A stretch of DNA of 64,000 bases, from assembly GCA_024401115.1 (NCBI GenBank), contig JAKSLP010000003.1, positions 45,328 through 109,327 of the forward strand, written 5' to 3'. Shown here piece by piece: positions 51,204 through 60,220 of this stretch (within the stretch, counting starts at the first letter, position 1; each line of letters opens with the position of its first letter). This stretch comes from Bacteroidaceae bacterium (lineage in GTDB: Bacteria > Bacteroidota > Bacteroidia > Bacteroidales > Bacteroidaceae). Both the position numbers and the translations under genes were made by a program. A model generated the notes under the pieces. The model made no database searches, was not told the DNA's origin, and saw only the letters and a list, made by a program, of their open reading frames with translations.

Positions 51204-53483
51204 TCAGAATGGGAGTCCCACTGCGAAATGGAAAGTAAAATCTCTTGAGAATCGTGGATGCAGGAAACAGAAATGCTCAGCATTACTGGTATATACCGGA
51301 TTAACTGCTTTCATACCGCCATCAAAACGGAGAATAAAATAATCGAACACCAGGCGGAAGCCCATACCATATGCAGCTGCCAGTTGCTTATAAAACCTGT
51401 CAAGGCGGAACTGTCCTCCTGGCTGGTCCTCGTAGTTGCGCAAGGTCCATATATTACCTGCATCCACAAACAAAGCACCGTCAATCTTCCAGAACAGATG
51501 GGTTCTATATTCGGCGTTCAAATCCAGTTTCATATCACCGCTTTGATTAATATAATCAATACTCTTATGTTTACCGGAATAGGAACCCGGTCCCAATGTT
51601 CTTACATTCCATCCGCGGACGCTGTTGGCACCGCCCGAGAAATAGCGTTTCTCAAATGGCAGGATTGTAGCATTTCCATACGGATAGGCAATGCCAAAAC
51701 CCAAATGCAACGCCAGAGAGTTCTTGTCATCAAAACGGAAACTCTTTGAGATATCAAAATCTCCTTTTATATATTGCGCATAGGCAATATTGGCAACCGT
51801 ATAGCGTCCCTCAGAATTTCCTTTGGAGCCTAACAGGTTACTGAAACCATAAAGCATGTTACCCGCAGTCTCAATATTAGCACGAATAGTATAGGAATTC
51901 GTACCCATATTGCTTCCTGCCACTCCCATAAGTCCTTGAGAATTGTAAGTAAAGCTATAGCCCAACTTCATGATGAGCAAGTCCTCATAGTTGTATTTCA
52001 AAATGGCATTATAGTCGTTCAAATTGTCCAAGTACTGTTCCTTGAAGGTCTTGGAAATCCATGGCATATAAACATAGCTCAAATCCACCACATCGAAGCG
52101 GTGATTCATCTTCTTGCTTTTATTGTTCCAGCGATATCTCCATACCCAGGATGCCACACGGCGGCGGAACTCAGGTCTGTTCTGCATGTTATACTGCAAC
52201 GCCATCTCCGATGATGCAGTTTTCTCCCGCATGTAGCTATGGGGGACAAACGGGAAGATAAACCGGGGGAAATTGATAGACGTTTCAGCGCCAATCTCAA
52301 CATAGTCCTGATTGCTGTAACCTTCCAAACCTGTAATCGCCTCATAGGCTCCACGTAACTTTATATTAAATGTCTCTGAACCCTTGAAAAAGTTACGATG
52401 AGAATAGGTGGTAGAAAGAGCAGCGCCCAGGTCTCCTGCCGAATTCGTTCCCTCCAGTTCTGCCGAGAAAGACTGGGATTTACTATTATCGGTATGAATT
52501 TGCGCCCAAAGGCCAAGGGAGTCGCCCGGGACCTCCAAAAAACGGATATTGGTATACCGTAAAGCCCTTAAGCGATTGTAGTTGTCATATGTCTTCTGGA
52601 TTTGAGATTGGCTGTACAGATCACCTACGCGCATCGGAATGGCAGAAGCCAAGACACGGGGACGCATTTTCAAACGATCAGTAAACAGGATGTTGCAGCC
52701 GTCAAATGTGATACTGTCTGTAGGATTCAATGTTGAATACACATCAATCTTACCAATATGGAACTGATCGTGTCCAGTAGTTCCTACTTGGTTTCGAATC
52801 CTAAGGGTAAGATCTACCCAATACGACCCCTCTACCGTATCGGCCTGAAACGAGATAAAATCCTTATTAAACCTGTAAAAGCCAAGGTCCAACAATTTAT
52901 TCGTGATGCGGCTACGCTCCTCACTCAAAATATTGGCATTAAAGTCCATTCCCGCATAGAGCTTAGACGAGAGGGAGTCGGCTGCCAGAATGGAATCCAC
53001 TTTGGAATCGGCAATCTCTCTCTTAACAGAAGACACCTTATATACACGGTTGGGATGAATATGATAGATTACCTTGGCCTTCTTACCATGCAGTTGTGTC
53101 TCGAAATTCACGCTAGCCTGCATATAGCCATGTGTCATTACCGCCTGACGGATATCCTGTGCATACTTGCCCGCCTCTTCCTCGCTATACAGGACCGGGG
53201 CTTCTCCCATTCGCTTCAAGGCTCTGTTAGTGCGGCTTGTGCTGTCTCTTCCCGCCAGGGAATAGATTCCCAGTGGAACTCTGAAACGGCTAAACCATTT
53301 GGCATTTGGATTTTGTTTGATGTATCCGCGATAAGCACCGGCACGTACATTTTCTGTATCTGAAGTCAACGAAATTTCATCCAACAGATACTCCCCTTCA
53401 GGTACAAATTTAGTGGTAGAGCATGAAGCCAAGAGCCCCAGCAATCCTGTAAATAAAACCAAGCGGAGTAAATTCAATGCCAT
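51204..53483 (-). CDS. TamL-like BamA-family outer-membrane lipoprotein
   Basis: The 759-residue protein begins with a lipoprotein signal (LLASC, Cys21), then POTRA-like domains (GEYLLDEISLTSDTENV, AKVIYHIHPNRVYKV, DLYSQSQIQKTYDNYNRLRA) and a C-terminal 16-strand barrel. The barrel has the FxGGxxSVRG-type motif (RYFSGGANSVRGWNVRTLGP) and ends in a typical strand (DFTFHFAVGLPF). BamA/TamA proteins insert outer-membrane proteins; the lipid-anchored version is the TamL type of Bacteroidetes, which works with TamB. No tamB is in the window. It is divergent from the RNA methyltransferase gene. Confidence 0.9.
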   Translation of the reverse strand: MALNLLRLVLFTGLLGLLASCSTTKFVPEGEYLLDEISLTSDTENVRAGAYRGYIKQNPNAKWFSRFRVPLGIYSLAGRDSTSRTNRALKRMGEAPVLYSEEEAGKYAQDIRQAVMTHGYMQASVNFETQLHGKKAKVIYHIHPNRVYKVSSVKREIADSKVDSILAADSLSSKLYAGMDFNANILSEERSRITNKLLDLGFYRFNKDFISFQADTVEGSYWVDLTLRIRNQVGTTGHDQFHIGKIDVYSTLNPTDSITFDGCNILFTDRLKMRPRVLASAIPMRVGDLYSQSQIQKTYDNYNRLRALRYTNIRFLEVPGDSLGLWAQIHTDNSKSQSFSAELEGTNSAGDLGAALSTTYSHRNFFKGSETFNIKLRGAYEAITGLEGYSNQDYVEIGAETSINFPRFIFPFVPHSYMREKTASSEMALQYNMQNRPEFRRRVASWVWRYRWNNKSKKMNHRFDVVDLSYVYMPWISKTFKEQYLDNLNDYNAILKYNYEDLLIMKLGYSFTYNSQGLMGVAGSNMGTNSYTIRANIETAGNMLYGFSNLLGSKGNSEGRYTVANIAYAQYIKGDFDISKSFRFDDKNSLALHLGFGIAYPYGNATILPFEKRYFSGGANSVRGWNVRTLGPGSYSGKHKSIDYINQSGDMKLDLNAEYRTHLFWKIDGALFVDAGNIWTLRNYEDQPGGQFRLDRFYKQLAAAYGMGFRLVFDYFILRFDGGMKAVNPVYTSNAEHFCFLHPRFSRDFTFHFAVGLPF

Positions 53484-53512
53484 GTAACGTAGAAAATCTA
53501 TAAAAAACGCTA

Positions 53513-53550
53513 CAAAGATAAGGATTTAATAAAAATACTTTGTAGATTTG
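53513..53550. promoter_or_regulatory. Divergent promoter elements between tamL and the methyltransferase gene
   Basis: Perfect -7 boxes point both ways: TATCTTTG on the minus strand (53520-53513) for tamL and TAGATTTG on the plus strand (53543-53550) for the methyltransferase. Both lack a clear TTTG at -33. Confidence 0.5.
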
Positions 53551-53581
53551 CTACATAAAAATCGATAAAAGGGCAAAATAC

Positions 53582-54346
53582 ATGTTAAGCAAAAACAAGA
53601 TTAAACTCATTCACAGCCTTGAGCAAAAGAAATACCGAAAAAAGGAAGGTCTGTTTGTAGCAGAAGGTCCTAAACTGGTCAACGAATTGCTAAAAAGCAT
53701 GCATTGTGCCGGATTATTCCATACCACAGCGTATAGTTTGCCAGAAAACGGGGTATTACAGGTGGATGAGATAGAGACATGTACGCCCGAAGAATTACAG
53801 AAAGCCTCTTTCTTAACCACTCCACAAGAGGTACTGGCACTCTTTCAACTCCCAGAAGAGAGCGGAGATAATCTTATCCAATATCCCAAGAGCGAATTAT
53901 GTCTGGCACTGGATGGAGTGCAGGATCCTGGCAACCTGGGTACTATTTGCAGAGTTGCAGACTGGTTTGGCATTCGTCACATCTTTTGCTCACAGAAAAC
54001 TGCCGATGTTTTTGCCCCAAAGACCATCCAGGCCACTATGGGAGCCATTGCCCGGGTAAAGATTCATTATGTCGATTTGGTACAATTCATCTCTGAATTG
54101 CCTCAGGGGACACCAGTTTATGGTACTCTATTGGATGGTGAGAATCTGTATAATCAGGAATTGGAAAATAAGGGCTTGTTGATAATGGGTAATGAGGGAA
54201 ACGGTTTGACACCCGAAGTAAGATCCTTACTGAACCGGTCACTTTATATCCCTTCCTATCCGTCCGACTGTGAGACCAGCGAATCATTGAATGTAGGTGT
54301 GGCAACAGCCATTCTTTGTGCCGAATTCAGAAGAAGACTTCAATAA
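53582..54346 (+). CDS. SpoU/TrmH-family RNA 2'-O-methyltransferase
   Basis: The enzyme methylates ribose 2'-hydroxyls of rRNA or tRNA with S-adenosylmethionine. An N-terminal substrate-binding domain (KIKLIHSLEQKKYRKKEGLF) precedes the SPOUT knot domain with the three motifs ALDGVQDPGNLGTICRVADW, IMGNEGNGLTPEV and SLNVGVATAILCAEFRRR. The length of 254 residues fits the RlmB/TrmH-like group; the exact target cannot be read from the sequence. Its last seven bases overlap the convergent gene at 54340. Confidence 0.94.
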   Translation: MLSKNKIKLIHSLEQKKYRKKEGLFVAEGPKLVNELLKSMHCAGLFHTTAYSLPENGVLQVDEIETCTPEELQKASFLTTPQEVLALFQLPEESGDNLIQYPKSELCLALDGVQDPGNLGTICRVADWFGIRHIFCSQKTADVFAPKTIQATMGAIARVKIHYVDLVQFISELPQGTPVYGTLLDGENLYNQELENKGLLIMGNEGNGLTPEVRSLLNRSLYIPSYPSDCETSESLNVGVATAILCAEFRRRLQ

Positions 54347-54672
54347 TCCTCATCTTCCAGAAGAATAATCTGGGAAGGTGAAATGGTCTTTTCAGATTCA
54401 TATACATGAACTGGAACATGGTAAGCGTAGCAACGGGGCGAGTCACCCTCAAGAAGAAAAGACTTAATTTGGGAAAAGTCCATTTCTTCCTTAAGATCAG
54501 ATAATTCCTCACCAGAGAGAAGGATGGCACCTCCTAACCATTCCGAGCTTCCCAAATCATCATCGGATATGGGATAATAATTCACAACGCGCTGCCCGTA
54601 CAGTTCCACGACACCAGGGCGGAATTCCCTTTCATTATCCACGTAGACTACACTGACAATAACCCGTCTCAT
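54340..54672 (-). CDS. Conserved hypothetical protein, 110 aa
   Basis: This is a small soluble protein, beta-rich at the start (RRVIVSVVYVDNEREFRPGV) and with an acidic tail ending LLEDEDY. I recognise no domain. It is the last gene of a run that includes lspA and the DUF4296 lipoprotein, with overlapping starts (four bases with the DUF4296 gene), so it is surely part of that operon. Its convergent overlap with the methyltransferase gene leaves no room for a separate terminator. Confidence 0.75.
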   Translation of the reverse strand: MRRVIVSVVYVDNEREFRPGVVELYGQRVVNYYPISDDDLGSSEWLGGAILLSGEELSDLKEEMDFSQIKSFLLEGDSPRCYAYHVPVHVYESEKTISPSQIILLEDEDY

Positions 54673-55508
54673 TCACCCTCCTCTTCTTTGTCTTCCTCTT
54701 CGGTTGTCTCACCTACTTCCGGTGCGTTAACAGGCTTCAGCAATTCTCTCCGATGCATCTTCAGCAAACGGATTCCGTCTATGATCACAGGATCTGCAGT
54801 AGGACTAGAGACGGCGACATAACCGTAGATGGATTTGATATCCTGAAGAGTGTCGCAACGCACCTCCATAATAAACTGCTGGCTGGCCTGAAGGACACGG
54901 GCTGATGATTGGATAGAATCGTTGGCATATACCACAGTCATACCCACCGAAACACTGTTTTTCTTCTCAGAAGCAGAAGGCACGCCCATAAAATGGACAA
55001 AAGCCTGCAGTTGAAACATATCGCGCTGATAGAATGACGTATCTGACTGAATTTCAAATTCAGTCATACGATTCAGCGGAGCAGTGGAAATGGTTGCAAA
55101 ACGAACATTTTGCCAGATATCGGTAGTGTCGCCCGATTCAGAGAAGGAATTGGCTGTCTGGCTCTTTCGAATACCCATCTCCTCTGCCTCGGCAGTGAGA
55201 CGAGTATTTACATTATCATAAATTTTCTTCAGGTCGTCAATATGGTGTGCATAATACGACAACGATGAATCCAAATCGGCCTGAGTAATTCCATATTTCT
55301 TCAATACAGTTGCAACGGATCCGACAGCGGCAGAGTCGATATGCTCGTTCATCCTGTCCATGGCCTGTGCCAGATGGTAATCGTGCATGACGTTTTCCAT
55401 CATCTTGGGCGAGAACACTCCCTTTGGTCTGTCATTACCGGAACAGGCAGCCAAAGCGCACAGGGTCAGCAGGACCACCAGGAAATTAACGGCCAAAGAT
55501 CGCATCAA
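54669..55508 (-). CDS. DUF4296 lipoprotein
   Basis: The signal ends in LAAC (Cys22), marking a lipoprotein. Residues about 33-120 form the DUF4296 helical domain (MMENVMHDYHLAQAMDRMNE, VLKKYGITQADLDSSLSYYA, IYDNVNTRL), known from Bacteroidetes envelope proteins of unknown function. The C-terminal half is a separate beta-rich region and a Glu-rich tail. It overlaps lspA by 23 bases, a conserved adjacency that suggests a function in lipoprotein processing or sorting (inference). Confidence 0.88.
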   Translation of the reverse strand: MMRSLAVNFLVVLLTLCALAACSGNDRPKGVFSPKMMENVMHDYHLAQAMDRMNEHIDSAAVGSVATVLKKYGITQADLDSSLSYYAHHIDDLKKIYDNVNTRLTAEAEEMGIRKSQTANSFSESGDTTDIWQNVRFATISTAPLNRMTEFEIQSDTSFYQRDMFQLQAFVHFMGVPSASEKKNSVSVGMTVVYANDSIQSSARVLQASQQFIMEVRCDTLQDIKSIYGYVAVSSPTADPVIIDGIRLLKMHRRELLKPVNAPEVGETTEEEDKEEEGE

Positions 55509-56115
55509 AATGGCGGTTTAAAGAATGACGATAGAAAGCAATCAGTCCTACGACACCTAATGAGATGCTGGCATCTGCAAAATTGAAAATAGGTGAAAAG
55601 AATATAAAATGATCTCCACCCACCATTGGCAGCCACATAGGCCAGTCAAACTCAAAGAGAGGGAAATAGAACATGTCCACCACCTTACCGTGAAGCAGTG
55701 TCTGATAACCTTCACCAAACGGCACGAAGGTGGCTATTGCCTGATGTGTGCTCTCACTGAAAATACAACCATAGAACAGGCAATCGATGATATTTCCTGC
55801 TGCACCGGCAATAATCATTGACATGCAAACGATAAACCCGGTCTTAGCCTTACTTTCAATGCACTTAGACACGAAATAACCAATAGCGCCAATAGCGACC
55901 AGTCTGAACAGCGTCAAAAATAGCTTGCCGATAAATTCCATACCAAATGCCATTCCGTTATTTTCGGTAAAGGCGATATAGAACCAATCGGTAATCTCTA
56001 TGGATTCATGAAGATGCATGTTGGTTTTGACCAGAATCTTAATGATCTGGTCAACCAACAACACACCGAAAATAATTCCAAATGTTATGAGATGCTGTTT
56101 TTTCTTCTTTGTCAT
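55486..56115 (-). CDS. lspA: Lipoprotein signal peptidase
   Basis: This is the inner-membrane aspartyl protease that cuts prolipoproteins before the lipidated Cys. It has four membrane helices and the two catalytic aspartates in AGAAGNIIDCLFYG and FNFADASISLGVVGLI. The LVDQIIKILVKTNMHLHESI segment near the N-terminus is family-typical. At 209 residues it is somewhat longer than the E. coli enzyme because of a loop in the middle (TFVPFGEGYQTLLHGKVVD), as in other Bacteroidetes. The start lies three bases after the TraR/DksA stop. Confidence 0.95.
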   Translation of the reverse strand: MTKKKKQHLITFGIIFGVLLVDQIIKILVKTNMHLHESIEITDWFYIAFTENNGMAFGMEFIGKLFLTLFRLVAIGAIGYFVSKCIESKAKTGFIVCMSMIIAGAAGNIIDCLFYGCIFSESTHQAIATFVPFGEGYQTLLHGKVVDMFYFPLFEFDWPMWLPMVGGDHFIFFSPIFNFADASISLGVVGLIAFYRHSLNRHFDAIFGR

Positions 56116-56118
56116 AAC

Positions 56119-56505
56119 TTACTTTTTCTGCTGCATCTTGGCCTCGATGCTCAAAGTCGCATGAGGTACAGCGCGTAAACGCTCTTTAGGAATCAGTTTT
56201 CCTGTTACACGGCATACACCATAGGTCTTGTTCTCAATGCGAACCAGCGCAGCCTGCAGTCCCTTGATAAACTTCAGCTGACGCTCAGCCAATGCCTGAC
56301 TTTCTTCCTTGGTAAGTGTGCAGGAACCTTCCTCCAGATTCTTATAGGTAGGCATAGTGTCCTCTACGTCATTACCATTGGCGTTCATCAACGCAGATCT
56401 CATCTCCTCATACTCACTCTTGGCCTTTGCTAATTTCTCTTCAATCAGTTCCTTAAACTCCATGAGTTCCTCGTCACTGTAATGGTTTCTCTCTGACATA
56501 GTCAT
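56119..56505 (-). CDS. TraR/DksA-family protein
   Basis: The 128-residue protein has a coiled-coil N-terminal half (FKELIEEKLAKAKSEYEEMR) and a DksA-type C-terminal part (ALVRIENKTYGVCRVTGKLI then PKERLRAVPHATLSIEAKM). Only one of the four zinc-finger cysteines is left (YGVCRVTG), a state seen in many Bacteroidetes relatives. DksA proteins bind RNA polymerase through the secondary channel and tune rRNA and stress transcription; the missing finger makes this a likely but unproven role. It lies between ileS and lspA, a conserved order. Confidence 0.9.
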   Translation of the reverse strand: MTMSERNHYSDEELMEFKELIEEKLAKAKSEYEEMRSALMNANGNDVEDTMPTYKNLEEGSCTLTKEESQALAERQLKFIKGLQAALVRIENKTYGVCRVTGKLIPKERLRAVPHATLSIEAKMQQKK

Positions 56506-56519
56506 TTAAAATTTAAGAT

Positions 56520-59500
56520 TTAAGCTTTGGAAATATGTACAGGCAGTTTGAAATCGTCAAATTCCAACTCAACTGCATTCTCAATTTCATCCTGAATATT
56601 CATTTCTACAGCCAAGACCTGACCGCAGATATATTCCTTGTAAGCTTCAACAGCTGCGTCTAACTGGGTGCTGTGGGCCAAGGTTACCTTGATACGGTCG
56701 GTAATCTCCAAACCACTGCTCTTACGAAGATTCTGCAAGCGGTTTACCAATTCACGGGCCATACCCTCCTTGAGCAACTGCTCATCCAACTGGATGTCCA
56801 ATGCAACAGTAAAGATACCCTCGTTGGCAACCTGCCATCCTGGAATATCCTCACACAAGATGCTAACATCCTCAGGAACGATGGTGATAGTCTCACCGTC
56901 CAGTGTCAGAACCATCTCACCGCTCTTTTCAAACTCATTGATCTGTTCGGTGCTTACAGCCTCAACCAGTGCAGCAACAGCCTTCATCTGCTTGCCGAAC
57001 TTCTTACCCATAACGCGGAAATTACACTTTACCTTCTTGACTACTGGCATCTTGCTGCTGTCGTCAACAAAGTCGATTTCCTTGATGTTGGTCTCGCTCT
57101 TGATAATATCCTGAAGAGCAATGATGCCTTCACGGATCTTTTTGTCCATGATAGGAAGAATAACCTTCTGCAGTGGCTGGCGAACCTTGATATTCACCTT
57201 CTTACGTAATGCCAGAACAATAGATGTAATGTTCATTGCATAATCCATTGCAGTCTCCAACTCTGAATCCACCATAGTCATATCTGCAACAGGGAACTGT
57301 GCCAGGTGAACGCTAGTCTCACCCTCATGCAGATCCAGGTACAGACGGTCGGCATAGAATGGAGCAATAGGTGCCATCAAGCGGCTTATTACATCCAGAC
57401 AAGTATACAGGGTCTGGTTTGCTGCAATATCATTGTTCCAGAAACGTGCACGGTTCAAACGAACATACCAGTTAGAAAGCTTATCGTTCACAAAATCCTG
57501 AACAGCACGACCTGCACGGGTAGGTTCATAATCATCGTATGCCTCGGTCACCTCTTTAATTAAAGTGTTCAATGCACTGATTACCCACTGGTCAATCTGT
57601 GGGCGCTCTGCAACTGGAATCTGTGCCTCTTCACCGGTGAAGCCATTAACATTAGCATACATGGCAAACAAGCTGTAGGTATTGTGCAAGGTACCGAAGA
57701 ACTTACCGCTGGTTTCCTTCACACCCTCCTCGTCAAACTTCAAGTTATCCCATGGAGCACTGTTGGTAATCATATACCAACGCAATGGGTCAGAGCCATA
57801 TTTCTCGATAGCACCGAAAGGATCAACAGCATTACCCAGACGCTTACTCATCTTGCTGCCGTTCTTATCCAAAACCAGACCGTTCGAGATTACAGCCTTA
57901 TAAGAAACACTGTCAAAAATCATGGTTGCGATAGCATGCAAAGTGAAGAACCATCCACGGGTCTGGTCAACACCCTCTGCAATGAAATCAGCAGGATATA
58001 CCTCGCGACCATCCAGTGCCTCCTTATTCTCAAATGGATAATGCACCTGAGCGTAAGGCATAGCACCTGAATCAAACCAAACATCAATCAGGTCAGTCTC
58101 ACGCTTCATTGGCTTTCCACTTGGGCTAACCAATACAATATCATCTACATAAGGACGGTGCAAGTCAATCTTATGGTAATTCTCCTTGCTGTAATCGCCA
58201 GGAACAAATCCCTTATCCTTATATGGGTTGCTGGTCATGATGCCTGCAGCCACTGACTTCTCAATCTCATCCCACAACTCCTGGATACTTCCAATACAGA
58301 TTTCCTCACGGGTGTCGGCATTGCGCCAAATAGGCAGTGGAGTTCCCCAATAGCGTGAACGGCTCAAGTTCCAGTCATTCAGATTCTTCAGCCACATACC
58401 GAAACGGCCGGTACCGGTACTTTCCGGTTTCCACTGAATAGTCTGATTCAGTTCCACCATACGGTCCTTTGCTGCAGTGCTCTTGATAAACCAGCTGTCC
58501 AATGGATAGTACAGCACAGGCTTATCGGTACGCCAGCAGTGAGGATAGTTGTGAACGTGCTTCTCAATCTTGAATGCACTACCCTCCTTCTTCATTTCCA
58601 GACAGATGGTAACGTTCAGGTCGTCAGCCTTCTCTGCTGCCTTCTGATCATACTTTCCGCCTTCGTTATATTGTGGATCGTAAGCGTTCTTCACGAAATC
58701 ACCGGCATGAGTAGCATAGCCCTCAGATACACACTTAGCAGCAAACTCATCAGCGCAATCTTCTACCGGATAATACTTACCCTGCAGGTCAACCATTGGG
58801 CGGGTCTCACCTGCCTTATTGATAATGAACAAATGAGGAATAGAAGCATCCTTAGCCACCTTGGCATCGTCAGCACCGAAGGTTGGAGCGATATGAACGA
58901 TACCGGTACCATCCTCAGTTGTTACATAATCGCCAGGGATAACACGGAATGCCTGAGCACCCATCTCTACGAATGTATCCTTACCTACAGTGAACAGGTT
59001 CTCAGGATTTGCCTCTGCGAACTCCTTAACAAATGCCGGAGCCAAATCATCAACCTTCTCAGCAGGCTTCACCCACTTCATCAACTGCTCATAGCCCATG
59101 CCCACCAGTTCTGCACCGGTATAACGGCCTACGATACGGTAAGGCAACTTCTTACCATCAACCTTGTTGATATCCAAAGCCTCCATTTCAGCAAGTGTCT
59201 GCAGTTCCTCGCCACCACAATAAGCCTTCAGACGAGCTTCTGCCATTACAACGGTCACCTTGTCACCGTTATATGGGTTGAATGTCTGTACTGCAACATA
59301 GTCAATCTTTGGACCCACACACAGAGCCACATTTGATGGCAATGTCCAAGGGGTAGTAGTCCAAGCCACGAAGCAAGGAGTACCCCACTCTGTCATTTCA
59401 GGACGAGGATTGGTCATCTTGAAGAAACCGGTAACTGTGGTATCCTTAACGTCACGATAGCAACCAGGCTGATTCAACTCGTGGCTACTCAAACCTGTTC

Positions 59501-60062
59501 CAGCAGCAGGAGAATAAGGCTGGATAGTATAGCCCTTATACAGCAAGCCCTTGCCATACAGCTGCTTCAGCAACCACCACAAGCTCTCAATGTAACTGTT
59601 CTCATAAGTGATATAAGGATTCTCCAGATCCACCCAGTAACCCATCTTGTGAGTCAGGTCGGTCCACTCCTTAGTATATTTCATTACCTCCTTACGGCAG
59701 GCAGCATTATACTCATCTACAGAAATTTTCTTGCCAATATCCTCCTTGGTGATACCCAATGCCTTTTCTACGCCCAGCTCTACAGGCAGACCGTGAGTAT
59801 CCCAACCAGCCTTACGCTTCACCTGGAAACCCTGCATGGTCTTATAGCGGCAGAAAGTATCTTTGATGGAACGAGCCATCACATGGTGAATACCAGGCAT
59901 ACCATTAGCCGAAGGAGGTCCCTCGAAGAATACGAATGAAGGACAGCCCTCACGCTCTGACATGCTCTTGTGGAACAGGTCCTTCTCGTCCCACTCATTC
60001 AGCACTGACTTGTTGACCTCAGACAGGTTCAAGCCCTTGTGTTCTGCAAATTTCTTAGCCAT
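56520..60062 (-). CDS. ileS: Isoleucyl-tRNA synthetase
   Basis: This class I synthetase charges tRNA-Ile. It has 1180 residues, long as in Bacteroidetes and eukaryote-like IleRS. The HIGH region reads PSANGMPGIHHVMARSIKDT, the editing domain follows (CFVAWTTTPWTLPSNVALCV, GTGIVHIAPTFGADD), and KMSKS reads GSKMSKRLGNAV. The anticodon-binding part starts at about 800, and the last 250 residues hold the extended C-terminal domain. The HIGH variant is of the sort found in the mupirocin-insensitive group, but resistance is only inferred. A consensus-like promoter is at 60100-60130. Confidence 0.97.
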   Translation of the reverse strand: MAKKFAEHKGLNLSEVNKSVLNEWDEKDLFHKSMSEREGCPSFVFFEGPPSANGMPGIHHVMARSIKDTFCRYKTMQGFQVKRKAGWDTHGLPVELGVEKALGITKEDIGKKISVDEYNAACRKEVMKYTKEWTDLTHKMGYWVDLENPYITYENSYIESLWWLLKQLYGKGLLYKGYTIQPYSPAAGTGLSSHELNQPGCYRDVKDTTVTGFFKMTNPRPEMTEWGTPCFVAWTTTPWTLPSNVALCVGPKIDYVAVQTFNPYNGDKVTVVMAEARLKAYCGGEELQTLAEMEALDINKVDGKKLPYRIVGRYTGAELVGMGYEQLMKWVKPAEKVDDLAPAFVKEFAEANPENLFTVGKDTFVEMGAQAFRVIPGDYVTTEDGTGIVHIAPTFGADDAKVAKDASIPHLFIINKAGETRPMVDLQGKYYPVEDCADEFAAKCVSEGYATHAGDFVKNAYDPQYNEGGKYDQKAAEKADDLNVTICLEMKKEGSAFKIEKHVHNYPHCWRTDKPVLYYPLDSWFIKSTAAKDRMVELNQTIQWKPESTGTGRFGMWLKNLNDWNLSRSRYWGTPLPIWRNADTREEICIGSIQELWDEIEKSVAAGIMTSNPYKDKGFVPGDYSKENYHKIDLHRPYVDDIVLVSPSGKPMKRETDLIDVWFDSGAMPYAQVHYPFENKEALDGREVYPADFIAEGVDQTRGWFFTLHAIATMIFDSVSYKAVISNGLVLDKNGSKMSKRLGNAVDPFGAIEKYGSDPLRWYMITNSAPWDNLKFDEEGVKETSGKFFGTLHNTYSLFAMYANVNGFTGEEAQIPVAERPQIDQWVISALNTLIKEVTEAYDDYEPTRAGRAVQDFVNDKLSNWYVRLNRARFWNNDIAANQTLYTCLDVISRLMAPIAPFYADRLYLDLHEGETSVHLAQFPVADMTMVDSELETAMDYAMNITSIVLALRKKVNIKVRQPLQKVILPIMDKKIREGIIALQDIIKSETNIKEIDFVDDSSKMPVVKKVKCNFRVMGKKFGKQMKAVAALVEAVSTEQINEFEKSGEMVLTLDGETITIVPEDVSILCEDIPGWQVANEGIFTVALDIQLDEQLLKEGMARELVNRLQNLRKSSGLEITDRIKVTLAHSTQLDAAVEAYKEYICGQVLAVEMNIQDEIENAVELEFDDFKLPVHISKA

Positions 60063-60099
60063 ATTTCGTTGTATTTCTTTATCTTCACATTTTGCGGCG

Positions 60100-60130
60100 C
60101 AAAATTACAAAAAATATCGCATATAACGAA
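60100..60130 (-). promoter_or_regulatory. ileS promoter
   Basis: TTCG (60130-60127), a 19-base spacer and a perfect -7 TAATTTTG (60107-60100) lie 38 bases upstream of the ATG. Confidence 0.65.
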
Positions 60131-60189
60131 ATATTTGGTGGTTATTATATATAAGGAGAAATCTCACTTCCTTGTATCCATTTTTTTAG

Positions 60190-60197
60190 TATCTTTG
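60190..60197 (+). promoter_or_regulatory. -7 element of the DUF4838 gene
   Basis: TATCTTTG is a perfect TAnnTTTG, 23 bases before the ATG at 60221; the -33 is unclear. Confidence 0.5.
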
Positions 60198-60220
60198 CCA
60201 AAGAAACAACCCCAAATCTC

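Noticed and set aside
60063..60220. A T-box or other riboswitch before ileS
   Set aside because: The leader from the assigned promoter is under 40 bases, and T-box elements are not expected in Bacteroidetes; no specifier or antiterminator sequence is seen.
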